A DNA stretch of 64,000 nt from Tupaia tana. Taxonomy: Eukaryota > Chordata > Mammalia > Scandentia > Tupaiidae. The DNA is taken from assembly GCA_026018925.1 (NCBI GenBank), contig JAKSZU010000016.1:9248940-9312939 (forward strand), read 5' to 3'. Positions 1 through 11,635 of this stretch are shown here, piece by piece; the stretch's first letter is position 1; each line of letters starts with the position of its first letter. Both the position numbers and the translations under genes were made by a program. Under the pieces are notes generated by a model. It was not told the origin of the DNA and did not search any database. It saw only the letters and a program-made list of their open reading frames with translations.

Positions 1-1466
1 AGCAAACCAATACCCTGCCATTCCAGGCCACCAGAGGACTTAGGGCTACACTTGCCTTTTGTTAACCGAAAGGACAACTCCACCCTCGCCCAGTTTCAGG
101 CACAATCAGACCAGTTAAGCAAAAGAAGAATAGTGTATAATCTGGGTGATTGTCAAGAGTCTCCTTATAGCGCCTATCAAAACAAGCCCCATTTCCCCCA
201 GTCTCTGTTTCTAAGAAAGTCACAGCTCAGTATGTTAGAGACAGAGACAGAGTGAGAGACAGAGAGAACAACAGAATTACTGGGGGTGAAGAGGGAGACA
301 GAAGCGAGGGAGAGTGTGAGGAACCACACAGGCCTTTCCAGGGGCAAGAGGGCCCGTGCCCTCCCACCTCGCGGCGCTGGTGTGCAACACTCCTTTTCTA
401 GCAGAACGGGCGTTATGGTCCTGCACCTGGTTTTCAGGCTCCAGACTCAGCAGCGCTATCCTTGGACTGTAAGCACCTATAAAGCAATGTCAGCCTACAA
501 CCAAATTAATCTGTCTCATATTGAGTAAAGCCATGACTCCCTGTTGTCCTCGGGAACGGGATGGAGCCAAGCCCTTCTGGTTCCAAACCTCGGCTTTAGA
601 AGTCGTCTCCAGCTGGCGGTCACTCGCGAGCAGAAGCATAAAGCATATGGCTTAAGATTAATAGAGAGCATGTCAATCATTCACCAGAAGTGTGCGTTCT
701 GGAGTCTGCGTTTTAAGTCTGCTCCATGGGCTCTATTTTCCTGCCTTGAAAAGAGTCGTGGATCAAACGGCCCCAAGGCCAGGAGGCAGGAGGCAGCCCC
801 TGCTGAGCTGTGTGATCCGGTCGCTCTGTCCTGGCGCTGACTTGCCGCATGGCTTTGCTGTGCTGGGGGCCCACTAAAGCAAGCTTGACCCTGGAGAGGC
901 CTGCCGTGGGTTCACAGGGCCTGCACCCTGCGCACAGCACTGTGGGCCAACCACTCACAAAAGGCTCTCCGCTGATCCCAGGTGGACCCTGGGAGGTGTA
1001 CTCCGGAGACCCTGGAGTGGGCGAGGACAGGGACAAGGTCATCTGCAGACCCACCTGGGTCTACCGGAAAGCCCACAGACCACTGGGAGCACTGAGGGAG
1101 GGGAGGCCTTGCACCTGCATACTGCTGCGGCCCTGGCCTCTGCTTGAGAGCTGTCAGCGGCCAGTGATGGACCAAAGTCTCTGGGCAGGGAGAGAGAGGA
1201 GGAAACACGCAGGCCAGGAAAGGGCGGGCCTCCCATTGTGGAGCTCAGGAAATGCAGGCTTACTTTGAAGCGAGAATGGCAGCTGCCCCTCCGCTCTCCG
1301 GACCAGGCCTCCTCTCTGAGACGCTGGTCTAAGACGCAGTCGGCCCAGAGGCCAGGGCTGGAGCACTCCAGCAAGGCTGGCTGGAGACCGATGAGGGGTA
1401 GATTATCCTCCACAGGCCCTCATAGGAAACCCAGGAAAGATCCTGCTCTAAAAAGCCAAGAACAGT
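1..1466. other. Unique sequence, no gene recognised
   Basis: I see no known repeat or convincing exon here. A GA-rich stretch lies near 230-320. Several open frames of about 60-140 codons overlap on both strands between 700 and 1,420. They shadow one another in GC-rich sequence and have no start, splice or poly(A) context that makes one credible. Confidence 0.5.
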
Positions 1467-1732
1467 GCACATATGTGCAAACACACACACACACACACAT
1501 CCCATGCACAACACACGTCACACACCCACACACATACATTACAAGCACACCACAGGCCATACACGTACACCTATATACCACACTACTGACACACACATGC
1601 CCCCGTGCCACACATGTGTCACCCAGCCCACCATAGCACACACACATGCACACACCACTGGCAAACACGCACCTCCACCCATATATAGACACACAGCACA
1701 CACAGCATGCACCACACAGCACACATGGTTTG
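1467..1732. repeat. CA-rich simple/cryptic repeat
   Basis: A pure (AC)n run at about 1480-1498 is followed by 230 bp of imperfect CACA/CATA-rich sequence with interspersed ATGC and CCAC words. It looks like a decayed dinucleotide repeat. Cys/Val-rich and His/Thr-rich frames on the two strands are products of this composition. Confidence 0.9.
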
Positions 1733-2120
1733 AGGCTCACGTTGGAAAGGCAAGGTGGTCAGGTGGAAGGTGACGGGGCTTGCTCCCCCGCTGTGGCCCG
1801 TGAGTGGGAACACGGCTGCCTCGGAGAGTCAAGGATGCTCCGAGAGGTGACCACCAGGTCCCCTGGCAGCCTCAGAAACACACTTGGCAAACCCGCTTCT
1901 AGCAGCCCCAGGTGTGGGCCACCTGAGGAGCTGAGACAAGAAAGGAGAGGAGGGTGAGGGAGAGCAGGCAGGCCATGTCCCCTGGAGGCTCAGTCGGGCC
2001 ACTCACCATCGCGCGGTGTGAGGGGAATAGGGGACCAGGACGCGGAAGGGCCCAGGACATCGGAAGCATGTAATGATGATGTAGAAGGCTAATGTTCACT
2101 TTCAAAAATAGTTTCTGTGA

Positions 2121-2387
2121 GGTACCAGCAGTTAGCGTAATGGCTATGTTGCTGGACTCCCACGTAGTCGACCGCGGTTCGCGTCCCGGACCCGGCGGCT
2201 TAAACTCACGCAGGGCGCATGTGCGTGCGTGCCCAGGGTCCCGAGAGGAGAATGGAGGAGAAGGGATTGCGGCGTGGCCATCCCCCCTGGGGGGTGATTT
2301 CTCGCTTTCTATCTCTCTGTCTCTCTCTGTCTGTCTGGCGAGCGCATGCGCCCTATAGCAAAAACCTCTCCAAAAAAAAAAAAAAAA
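2121..2387 (+). mobile_element. Family A SINE, young, full length
   Basis: The tRNA-like head has a GGTTCGCGTCC B box. The body, the CCCCCTGGGGGG palindrome, CTATAGCAAAAACCTCT and an A15 tail are intact. A 12-bp target duplication (TAGTTTCTGTGA) flanks it at 2109-2120 and 2388-2399. High CpG retention indicates a recent insertion. Confidence 0.93.
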
Positions 2388-2399
2388 TAGTTTCTGTGA

Positions 2400-3348
2400 C
2401 TGTCAAACCCCCCGTGGCCACCTCACTGGGCACACGCAGTGATGCTGTCACCAGCTGCTCTGGGGTGGGGGTACCGTCATGCCCATTCTGCGGATGGAAG
2501 CGCAGCAGGGCCACGCAGCCTGCCTGAGGGATGGCGCACATGGCCCCAGCAGGGCCCGGCTGGCGCAGGTCTGTCCAGCTCCGGAGCCCGAGGTCCCTGC
2601 CCCTTCCATTGTGTGGGGAGATTCTGGCTGTCCCTGAGAGGAAGGTCCACGTCAGAACGAACCTGTGGGAGCCCAGGGGTGAGGTCACGCTGGCCGATGG
2701 GAGATGAGATTTGCTTCTGATGAAATCTGACCCAAAATTGTAAAGCACGTGATTATGTACAGACTTAGAAAACCAAAGATGTCTCTCGGTGCCAGCCACC
2801 CCAGCCACCCCACCCACTGCTCGGAGGATTAGCACGATCGGAGCAGCTCGGGAGAGGGCTGAATGCGGCACCCGGGCGCAGGCTCAGCCTGCCAGCGCCT
2901 CCCGTCTCTGTCGCCCCTCTCTCTGCCACCAGGAGGGCTCACCTTGCCTCCCCTCACAGGGCCCCTTATCTAGAAAAGGCCGTCTTCTGGAGGGTCAACG
3001 GAATGCTTTCTGAGTGAACTTAAAGCCGGCGAGTGTCAGAAAGCTGCCCGTGAAACTGACACTCCGTGTGTAAGCACGGTCACTAGACACTGTTGGCGTC
3101 CACGTGAGCATGGGCTCCTGTGGCCGCTGGTCCCCTGAGGCTGACAGTCCAGTGGGGACCATGCTGCGATGTCAGAGGTAGAGCACGGGCCTATGGCACA
3201 GGCATGCTCGAGACGCAGCCTGCGCCAGGCCTTCCGTTCCTGAGGAACCGTGACAAGTGTCAGAGCCAGGGCGACCAAGGACAACACGGCAAGGCAACAC
3301 TTTGAATTTCTTTTAAAAAAGCAAAAGGAACCCAGAAGTAAGAGCCTT
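2400..3348. other. Unique GC-rich sequence
   Basis: No repeat or gene is recognised. The stretch near 2470-2530 is faintly MIR-like (CCCATTCTGCGGATGGAAGC), but too weak to call. Confidence 0.4.
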
Positions 3349-3601
3349 GGGGCCAGCCATGGCCTGCTGGCTAAGGCAGCCAGGTCCCACGTGGTCAACC
3401 CCACAGTTCCAGTCCTGGACCCAGAGGACTGAGAAGCACTCCAGGCCCATGTGCGTGCGTACCTGAAACCCCAAAAGGAGGGAGAGGTGGAGAGAAGGGA
3501 CTGCGTGGTGACCATTTCCCGGGTGGGGTGATTTCTCAGTTTCTCTCTCTCTTTCCGTGTCTCTGGAGTGTATGCATCCTCTGACCCCCCCTTCCAAAAA
3601 T
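3349..3601 (+). mobile_element. Family A SINE, old
   Basis: The head is GGGGCCAGCCATGGCC and is followed by a diverged B box (CAGTTCCAGTCCTGG), the GTGCGTGCG body and the TGATTTCTCAGTTTCTCTC segment. The tail signature is degraded. No clear target duplication is visible. Confidence 0.8.
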
Positions 3602-3670
3602 ACCTCAGTCAATGAGGAACTGTAGGTCTTTGTAACCCTGACGTCTACCTCCCTGGAAATCACACCTCCT

Positions 3671-3946
3671 GGGGCTAGCAAGGGGCGCGGTGATTGAGGC
3701 TGCTGGATCCCACCCTGCACCTGTGCAGTTTGAGTCCCGGACTTAGCATCTCGAAAAACATGCCAAGGAGGTGTGCGTGCGTGCGTGCCCAAAATCCTGA
3801 GAGGAGAATGGAGAAGGGACTGTGGCTTGGCTATTCTCCCTGAGGGGTGCTTTCTCATTTCCCCTCTTCCTTTCTCTCTCTGACAAGTTTACATGCATGA
3901 TAACAAAAACAAAAAATAAGAACAAAACAAAAAAAAAAAAAAAAGG
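3671..3946 (+). mobile_element. Family A SINE, old
   Basis: The head is GGGGCTAGCAAGGGGCGCGG, the B box is GTTTGAGTCCCGG, and (GTGC)n and CT-rich segments follow. It ends in an A-rich tail of 40 bp with interruptions. It lies 70 bp after another old copy in the same orientation. Confidence 0.8.
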
Positions 3947-5754
3947 AAAGAAATCACCTTCTTTTAGGACTATTTTAGGCCTTTACAACTCTGGCTCAAG
4001 TGTGAACATAGGTTCCCTCTATTTAGCATTAGGACATTAAATAGAAGGTTGTGGAGAACAAAAGAGAAAAAAAAACAAGGAAACTCACATGCAGTTGGAT
4101 AACCTGGCATCAAAATACTCATATTCATCTTCTCTGGAATGCCAGTTTCCTGCCTATTTCCAGGAGCCAAGGTTGACTTCAGTGCTGTCACTGTTGGGCG
4201 CTTCTTCAATCACGTCTAGACCCCTTCGACCCAACTCAAGGGCAGGAGGTGTAGAGAGGCAGGCGTGTCTTCTCCCTCGTGTCCACGGTCCGGTACTGTG
4301 CTCCGTTAGCTCACTCCTCTCTCCCCAGATAGAGCACTGGCTCCATGCTGGACATTTGGATGGGGCTGGAGACGAAGTGATGAAAGCACAACCTCTCTTC
4401 TCCTATGGAGCCATGTTGGTGGTCTTCGGGGCTCCTTCCAAGTCACTGGAGGGTCACACTTCTGCCACAATCGGTTCTAATGTTTCTGCAGAAGTCCCTC
4501 CTCCACTCACTTCCATCTTTGTCTGAAATGCCAAACACTATGTTTAATCCTCAGAAAGGGCTTGTTGGCCACTTCTGGGTTTCTCTTGGGTGGGGTAGAC
4601 AGGCAACTGCACTGGATGGCCTGGAGCCCCCTGATTCTAACTATCTACAGCACAGATGGTACGGACCTGCTGTCTCAGCAGAGACATTTCACAAAGGCAT
4701 GTTTTGTTATCCCTCATTGCAATGCATTAGGCATTGTGGCCATGCCTGCTCCACAAATATGTTCTCTGGGTATCTTCGAGCTACAAAGAAATCCCTCTGG
4801 CTTTGGGAATTTGTTATGGGATGTGCTGATAAGACATCTGTACCAAAGTACTGCATAGTCCGGGAAGTCCGGTCAAGACGGAGACCAACGTTACACTGGG
4901 TCTCAATTCAACCTGACCAGAGAGATAAGCCCTTTCATGAGTTTCATCAGACCTTTCATGAGTCTAGAGTGGCCAGCTCCAGTTCAGCAGGTGCGTCAGG
5001 TGACTGGATAGGAGCAGAGGACCCAGAGGGCAGCTGGACTGGAGAGAAGGGCCAGGGTTTCTTCTGTCTGCAATGTCTTCACACCCACCCCTTCTCTGGA
5101 GATGCTCCTCAAAGCCTCAGCTCCCCAGCCCAGCCTCGATGGCGTAGCAGTGCAACTCTCCGCAATGCTGGAAGCCACGTGGAGGACCAGCGCTTGCTTC
5201 TCTGGTTGACCTGTGCGTACATGGCGTCCCTGTGGTCCTGAGCCGAAAGGCTGGGGCGGGGCAGATTACAGCATGAGATTCTGTTGAAGGTGCCTTTCTT
5301 TCATATGAAAAAAATTAATAAGTAGAAAAAATAAGTCCTAGCTTTGTACTCCGTCCCCTCCCCTACTCAGCTCACCAGCGCCCTGAGGCTCTCAGAAGTC
5401 TGAGTTGTGCTCACGACTTCCACCAAGCAATGCGATGGTGGACATCCTTGCATTTGTTTTTTTAAATAAATTTCTTGTAGTAGTTCCTACACATTTATAG
5501 CAAACTGAAGCCTGTATCTTTCTTTGTATTCTGGAGTATACTATATTTCATTAGAGTATAGTGATGCTAGGAAGGTAACTTCCCACAGCGTTACTAATTA
5601 CTATTTTTATTATGTTTAAGACACTGCAATTTTTTTTTTCTTGGTGATTGTTTTGCCTTGTAATTAGATGCTATGAATAAAATAGAGGAGTTTTAATGTG
5701 ATCTTGGGATTCTCTTTAACAATCTGAATGATGAAAAGATTAAAAAGATGGCAA
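3947..5754 (+). other. Unique segment with a 278-codon open frame and possible exon
   Basis: The plus strand is open from 4405 to 5241 (278 codons), the longest frame in the window. Upstream, a pyrimidine tract ending in CAG at 4326-4328 makes a good splice acceptor. The frame that follows it runs to a stop at 4526. AT-rich sequence follows the long frame, with AATAAA near 5675. I recognise no domain. A second frame overlaps at 4562-4858. This could be a terminal exon, a retrovirus-like fossil or chance. No homology can be asserted. Confidence 0.2.
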
Positions 5755-6014
5755 GGGACCAGCAGTTGGAGTAATGGCTATGTTCTTGGATTCCCATGTA
5801 GTCAACCGCGGTTTGAGTCCCAGACCTGGTGGCTTAAACTCACACCGGGCGCATGTGCGTGCGTGCCCAGGATCCCAAGAGGAGAATGGAGGAGAAGGCA
5901 TTGCGGCGTGGCCATCCCCCCTGGGGGGTGATTTCTCACTTTCTGTTTTCTGTCTCTCTCTGTCCTGGCATGTGCATACGCCCTATAGCAAAAAAACTCT
6001 CAGGAAAAAAAAAA
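5755..6014 (+). mobile_element. Family A SINE, young
   Basis: The head GGGACCAGCAGTTGGAG, B box GGTTTGAGTCCCAG, body, CTATAGCAAAAAA signature and A tail are present. An imperfect target duplication (AAGATGGCAAG / AAGAAGGTGACAAG) flanks it. Confidence 0.92.
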
Positions 6015-6410
6015 AGAAGGTGACAAGATATTAATAAAAGTTCATAATGTTAGTAGAATGTGATTGTCACCTCACCCTCCTAACGCAGTTATTCTCCACT
6101 GGTGGCTCCTGAACCCTGGCCACTGCTGAAACCTCTCAGGCCATCTCCTCTCCTACTGACTAGCAGGTTGCTCCCCTTTTGCCCAAGGTTGATATTCATA
6201 TAGAAGCAATGGCAGGTAAAACCGCTGTGTTTCTGAATGAGCCAAGGCAGCGGTTCCAAACAGTTCTAGCAGCCATGTTTTCACCAACGACACACTCGGG
6301 GCTGAGGGGAGTCTCACTTATGGATGAAGTAATGAATATTAATTTTATTACATTTTAAACATTGAGTATGGGGAAAGAGTAATTCAAAGTGCAAGAAACA
6401 CCAATGAACT
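6015..6410. other. Unique sequence
   Basis: AT-rich to neutral sequence between two SINEs. I see no gene or recognised repeat. Confidence 0.4.
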
Positions 6411-6662
6411 TTTTTATTTTTTAAGAGCGATTTTTGCTATAGGGTGTATGCACTTGCCGGAGAGACAAAGAGACAGAAAGTAGGGAATTACCCCCAGGTG
6501 GGATGGCCAGGCTGCAATCCCTTCTCCTCCGTTCTTCTCTTGGGATTTTGGGCATGCACGCACACGTGCCCAGTGTGAGTTTCAAGCCTCTGGGTCCGTA
6601 TTCAAACTGTGGCCACTGCATGGGAGTCCAGCGATTTAACCATTATGCCATCGGCTGGTCCC
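6411..6662 (-). mobile_element. Family A SINE, middle
   Basis: Reverse orientation: poly(T), a TTTTTGCTATAGGG signature, the body, then a head ending CATCGGCTGGTCCC. The target duplication AAACACCA(A/G)TGAACTTT lies on both sides. Confidence 0.9.
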
Positions 6663-6854
6663 AAACACCAGTGAACTTTAATGTAACAAAGAATGAAAAG
6701 TTTATTGATATGATTTTGCAGGTAACCTTTATGAAACTACCACTTGCTGAGTTTTGATGTAGTTACAGATAAGACCACCCACAATGATCTGAAAGATTAG
6801 TAAAATGCTCTGGCCTTTTCTCACTACTGTAGCAGGCACAAAAACCCAGTCATC

Positions 6855-7124
6855 TTTTTTTTTTTTTTTGAGAGGTTTTTTGCTATAGGGCATGTGTGCT
6901 CGCTTGCTGGAAAGATGGAGAAAGACAGAGAGACAGAAAGCGAGAAATCACCCCCCAGGGGGATGGCCACACCGCAATCCCTTCTCCTCTGTTCTCCTCT
7001 CGGGATCTTAGGCATGCACGCACACGCGCCAGGCGTGAGTTTTAAGCCACTGGGTCTGGGACGCGAACCACGGTTGACTACATGGGAGTCCAGTGACATA
7101 GCCATTACGCTAACTGCTGGTCCC
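6855..7124 (-). mobile_element. Family A SINE, young
   Basis: A T-tract leads into GAGAGGTTTTTTGCTATAGGG, followed by the full body. The head ends CTAACTGCTGGTCCC and the B box on the complement is of the GGTTCGCGTCC type. Confidence 0.92.
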
Positions 7125-7149
7125 GAAATTTTTTGGTTTTCAAAAATAT

Positions 7150-7223
7150 AGTATCTGTAGAACAACAGGTGACGAGGAGGCACTAGATCCCACATGACTG
7201 GATCTGGTGACTTGAAAATCACG

Positions 7224-7257
<34 letters not shown>

Positions 7258-7389
7258 CCCAAAGCCTGAGGAGAATGGAGGAGAAAAGACTGAGTCATGG
7301 CCAACCCTTCTAGGGGATTCTCACTTTCCCTTTCTATGTCTTTGGTGAGAGCACACACCTTATAGTAAACACTAAAAAAAAAAAAAAAA
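7150..7389 (+). mobile_element. Family A SINE, old, with expanded (TG)n
   Basis: The head is badly eroded (GGTGACGAGGAGGCACTAG). The body and a tail CTTATAGTAAACACTAAAA are clear. The internal GTGCGTGC segment has expanded into a pure (TG)15 run at 7227-7256. Confidence 0.72.
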
Positions 7390-7660
7390 GGGAAAAAAAG
7401 GTTTTTTTGTTTGTTTTTCTGGTTTTCTTTTTGTTTATGTTTTTAAATGTAAGAATATGTTAAGGTGTTTAAAAGGTAACAGGTACTGTAATACATACTT
7501 TTAAAAATTCTCAGTTTTAATTTCTAATGGAATAAATATTGATAGGTTGAAAACCACGTAAGCAAAAGCACCTTGGGGTACTTGACTTTCAAAGGGGTCC
7601 TTAGAGCAAGATAGTTGGAAACTCACTAACTTACCAGGCCTGAAAGTCTTGCTTGGGTTA
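7390..7660. other. AT-rich unique sequence
   Basis: Poly(T)- and GTTT-rich sequence after a SINE tail, then unique sequence. No gene is seen. Confidence 0.4.
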
Positions 7661-7889
7661 GGACCAGCAGTTAGCAAAATGGCTATGTCACTGGCTTCCC
7701 ATGTAGTCAACCATGGTTCGAGTCCCAGACCCGGTGGCTTACACTCACACTGGGCGCATGTGTGTGTGTGTCCAAAATCCTGAGAGGAGAGTGGAGAAGA
7801 AGGGATTGTGACAGAGCCATCTGCCCCAGGGGATTATTTCTCACTTTCTGTCTCTCTCTGTTTTTCTGGTGAGCACAATAGCAAAAACC

Positions 7890-7925
<36 letters not shown>
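7661..7925 (+). mobile_element. Family A SINE, middle/young
   Basis: It begins GGACCAGCAGTTAGC and carries the full body. Its A tail of about 34 bases is one of the longest in the window. The target duplication AAGTCTTGC(TT/CC) lies at 7645 and 7926, imperfect at the end. Confidence 0.92.
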
Positions 7926-7929
<4 letters not shown>

Positions 7930-8098
7930 TGCCCAGGTCACTGAGAAGCAGAAGTCTTTGAACTTTTGAACTTTTCCTAACAAGAGCCAACCCAAACTAC
8001 TGAGAGCCGGAATGACACCCCTCTCTCCACAATGGCCAGCTAGGCAAGCGTGTCAGAGAGCAGGAAACTGAGACTCCAAAGGTGATGTCCATGTACCA

Positions 8099-8333
8099 CT
8101 GCTGGCTAAGGTGGCTGGATCCCAGATGGCCAACCATGCAGTTTAAATCCTGGATCTAGAGGCCTAAAAACACAGCAGATGCATGTGCGCACATGCCTAA
8201 AAATCTCGAGAGGAGAATGGAGAAGAAGGAATTGCGGTGTGGCCATGCCTCCTGAGGAGTGCTTTCTCACTTTCTCTTTCTCTCTGTCTCTCTCCAGCAA
8301 GTGCATGTACCCTATAATGAACAAAAATAAAAG
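8099..8333 (+). mobile_element. Family A SINE, old
   Basis: The head is truncated (GCTGGCTAAGGTGGCTGGATC). The B box is eroded to AGTTTAAATCCTGG. The body and a CCTATAATGAACAAAAAT tail are recognisable. Confidence 0.8.
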
Positions 8334-8403
8334 GTGGATGTTGTCCTCACCTTGATAATATATGACTCCTCTGAATTACAGGAGCTGTTCTATACTATGT
8401 GTT

Positions 8404-8624
8404 CTTTTTTTTTTTTTCTTTAGTAGCTTGTGCTTTTTTTAAAATTATTTATCTTATTTTATTTATTCATTCATTTATTTTTTTAATTTGACCAGAGAGA
8501 GACAGAGGTTGAGAGTGAGAGAGAGAGGAAGTGAGAAAGCAAGCCACCAGATTCAGGACTTGAACCCTGGTCGGCCATGTGGGAGTGTCCAGAGCCTTAA
8601 CCACCATGCCACCTGCTGGTCCCA
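8404..8624 (-). mobile_element. Family A SINE, short type
   Basis: A T-rich tail is followed by a GACCAGAGAGAGACAGAGG segment and directly by AAGCAAGCCACCAG and the tRNA-like head. The central GC-rich body is missing. The target duplication TACTATGTGTTC flanks it at about 8392-8403 and 8627-8638. Confidence 0.88.
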
Positions 8625-8984
8625 ATACTATGTGTTCTTGAAGTTGCATTTCCCAGTTTTTACTTCATACCGGAACACCTGGGCCTGGGCTTTCTGGGTG
8701 TGTGGTTCTCTGGTCTCCAGGAGGAAGTTTCTACTATTCTCTCCCAAGTGGGGAAATGCTGTCTGAGGCAGGGAATATGTTCTAGAGAGTCAAGGCAGGC
8801 ACATGACTTCCTTTCTTCCAAGATTTACCTGCTGAGACTCTAACCAGTACCTGTAAAAGCTGGGTCCAGATATGGACCGAAATAGGTTTGCAGATCAAGC
8901 ACTGGGCGCTAGCAGTAGAGAGCAGCCCTCAGGCGCCCCCACTGCCTCACACCACATCTACAGAAGCAGTACTAGGGATCAACA

Positions 8985-9168
8985 GATCTCAGAGTGTGGT
9001 CCCAAGTCCAGCAGCCTCCACCTCACCAGAGAACTTGTTAGAGAGGCAGATCAAGGGCCCCGCTCTAAACTACTGAACTGGAAACTCCAAGGCGGGGGTC
9101 CCACACCCTAAGAGGCAGGTGCTCTAATCGGCCCCACCAAAGTCTGAGGAAAGCTCAAGTGGGACGGT
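8985..9168 (+). mobile_element. MER5-type non-autonomous hAT (Charlie) element
   Basis: Landmarks of the mammal-wide MER5 group are in order: CTCAGAGTGTGGTCCC, ACCAGAGAACTTGTTAGA, GGGCCCCGCTCTAAACTACT, GAAACTCCAAGGCGGG and AAGTCTGAGGAAA. It is heavily diverged, as expected of an ancient element. Confidence 0.85.
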
Positions 9169-9253
9169 CCCTACTCTAGATCAAAGGACGAAGGAGGACC
9201 TGTTGGTCTCTGGCACCTTCCCACCCACCATCTCAGGGTACCTTACCTTATCC

Positions 9254-9267
9254 CGGGGGGGGGGGGG
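9254..9267 (+). repeat. Poly(G) tract
   Basis: An uninterrupted run of about 13 G lies in otherwise unique sequence. Confidence 0.9.
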
Positions 9268-9315
9268 TCCTCAACTCCCAGCCGTCTCTCCTACTTCATG
9301 CTGTGACAGGATCTC

Positions 9316-9561
9316 ATTTTTTAAAAATTTCCAGAGGTCATATGAGATTGCCAGAGAGTGACAGACAGAGAGGGAGGGGAGAGGGCGAAAGCAGCCCCAG
9401 TGGAGTGTGGTCTCCTTTATTTCTTGATCCTGTTGGGATTCGGGGCATGAATATACATGGGTCTAGTGTGTTTGTCAAGCCCGCAGGGCCCAGGATTTGA
9501 CCCTGTGGTCAGCCACGTGGGATCCAGCTCCCTTAGCCACTAGGTTATGGGGCCAGCCCTG
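9316..9561 (-). mobile_element. Family A SINE, old
   Basis: Reverse orientation, ending CACTAGGTTATGGGGCCAGCC. The signature region is eroded. The target duplication ATCTCATTTTT / ATGTCATTTTT flanks it. Confidence 0.85.
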
Positions 9562-10007
9562 GAAAGATGTCATTTTTAACTGATTGCCAACCTTTCCCAA
9601 ACTGAAACAAGGCTTGGAGTACTAAGAAATCCCTAACGGTGGAACTGGAGGCAGCCTGCCCTTGCCCTGCTTTTCGTCTGGGATGCTCGCCATGGAGCTC
9701 CACTTCATTATGGTTGATCCCTTTGTGAAATGGCTTACCGCTAACTCTGTCCCATACACAACTAGTAGACGCCGCCATGGAGGGGCAAGTGAGCCTCGCA
9801 CATCTGTCCAGTTTTAGAGCAGGCACTACTAGATGGGCCCCATCGCACTCATTCCTTCCTACTCACTTCTCTGACACCCGAGAAAAGGGGGAGGAACTTA
9901 AAGGCTGGCCTTGGAACTCCCATGACTGGGGCCACTTGGTTGACATCTGTTGAGTGCTTCTGGGGTGAATTCGGCATCTTCTCTAGAACTGCAAAGTCTG
10001 GCCAGCT

Positions 10008-10049
<42 letters not shown>

Positions 10050-10526
10050 ACACAGGCCCAGGACATCACGTTTATCACCTCTACTGGGAGAATAATTTAG
10101 AATTTGGATTCTTCTGTGGCAGACTCAGAAGCCTAATCCCTGTGGGAAGCACGGCATCACGTCCAGAGCCCATTGGAACCCACGTCCTCACTCCCAGCCA
10201 TGGCACTGCAGAGGGCAGGCCAAGGGCAGCACCACAGAGAGCTTCCAGAACCATGTGCAGAGGGGGCAGCTCTGTCTTCCCGCATGGTAGACTGTCGGTG
10301 CACTGCACAGGACTACCCTGCAGAGACTGTGTTAATTAGCATCTTCTAAGACATGCCACTGCTTGTCACTTCGGTGATCTTTGGTCTGTTTCTCCCAAAT
10401 AGGTAATAACACATTCAGGATAATCTCACCAATAGGCTCACCATTTGTGAATGCTGGATAAATGCACACCCCTACGCACCCCACCACCTACTTCCAACAA
10501 AATTGCTTGTTAACAAAATTCCTGTG
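9562..10526. other. Unique sequence with a CA microsatellite
   Basis: Unique sequence apart from the (CA)n at 10012-10047. Open frames at 9950-10339 run through the microsatellite and are not credible genes. Confidence 0.4.
10012..10047. repeat. (CA)18 microsatellite
   Basis: An essentially perfect CA dinucleotide run. It is likely polymorphic. Confidence 0.97.
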
Positions 10527-10786
10527 GGGACCAGCAGTTATCGTAATGGCTATGTCGTTGGACTCCCACATAGTTGACTGCGGTTCATGTCCCGGACCCG
10601 ATGGCTTAAACTCACGCTGGGTGTGTGTGCGTGCGTGCCCAAGATCCTGAGAGGAGAATGGAGGAGAAGGGATTACGGCATGGCCATCCCCTCTGGGGGG
10701 TGATTGCTCACTTTCTATCTCTCTGTCTCTCTCTCTCTGTCTGGCGAGCGCACGCGCCCTATAGCAAAAACCTCTAAAAAAAAAAT
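10527..10786 (+). mobile_element. Family A SINE, young
   Basis: It begins GGGACCAGCAGTTATCG and has a GGTTCATGTCCCGG B box, the full body and CTATAGCAAAAACCTCTAAAA. The target duplication AAAATTC(C/T)TGTG is on both sides. Confidence 0.93.
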
Positions 10787-11231
10787 TCTTGTGAAGAAAA
10801 AATGTATTACTATACATAATTTGGGGGACACAAGGGCTCCTGGCCTGGTTAGGCTGAGACATGTTCATTATGTTGAAAGGAAGCTTAACTTTAAAATATT
10901 AAACCAATCTGACTTTCATCCCTTTGGCACCTCAAGAAGAAAAGGATAAAATGGAGGCTACTGGGCGAAGGGATGTCAGCGTTCTTAGCCATCCCGTCCT
11001 GTTGAACATCTAGAGCGCACACAAGTCAGCAGATCTTGAGAAGGTGTTTGTAAAAGGCCATATCTATTATGCCACTAACTTCTGGCAGGTCCACCCTAGG
11101 TCAGATGCAACATCGTCATGTTCTTAAAGATCTTCAGAGAAAATTTTCATTTCTTCACCTCTTTCTTCTAATGACACGAAAGATATTCTGGGGAGTACCT
11201 GCAGCCTCTTCTCTCCTTGTGCTACCACTTT
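10787..11231. other. Unique sequence
   Basis: No repeat or gene is recognised between the SINE and the LTR that follows. Confidence 0.4.
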
Positions 11232-11635
11232 GAGACACACACTGTGTCTTCCCAAAATTCATATGTTAAATCTCTCACCTCCTATTTAGATATAGGACAG
11301 ATAAAGAAATAATCACAATTAAATGAGGTCATAACGGTGTGGCCTCAATCCTTCAGGATTAGTGTCCTTATAAGAAAAGACACCAGAGAGCTTTCTCCCA
11401 CTCTCGCCCTCTCTCCCACACACACTCCAAGAAGAGGTTGTGTGAGTACAGAAAGAGATGGCTGCCATTTGCAACTCAGGAAAAATAAAATCCCTCACCA
11501 GAAACCAAGTTCTGCTAGACTCTGATGCTGGACTTTCCAGTCTCCAGAACCATGAGAAAATAAATGTCTTTTGTTGAAGAAGTCCCTTCTGTGCTGTCTT
11601 TGAGGGCAGTGCTATAAAACTAAGATGATTGCTCT
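11232..11635 (+). mobile_element. MaLR-type solo LTR (MST/MLT1-like)
   Basis: LTR landmarks in order: TGTCTTCCCAAAATTCATATG, GAGGTCATAACGGTGTGGCC, TTAGTGTCCTTATAAGAAAAG, GACACCAGAGAGCT, CTTTCCAGTCTCCAGAACCA, AATAAATGTCTTTTGTTGAA and GCTATAAAACTAAGATG. It is non-coding. The AATAAA near 11559 is the LTR's own poly(A) signal. Confidence 0.85.

Noticed and set aside
1238-1813. His/Thr-rich and Cys/Val-rich frames
   Set aside because: Translation of the CA-rich repeat on the two strands.
2470-2530. MIR fragment
   Set aside because: Resemblance is limited to about 20 bp, below what I can support by eye.
11559-11564. Gene poly(A) signal
   Set aside because: This AATAAA belongs to the MaLR LTR.
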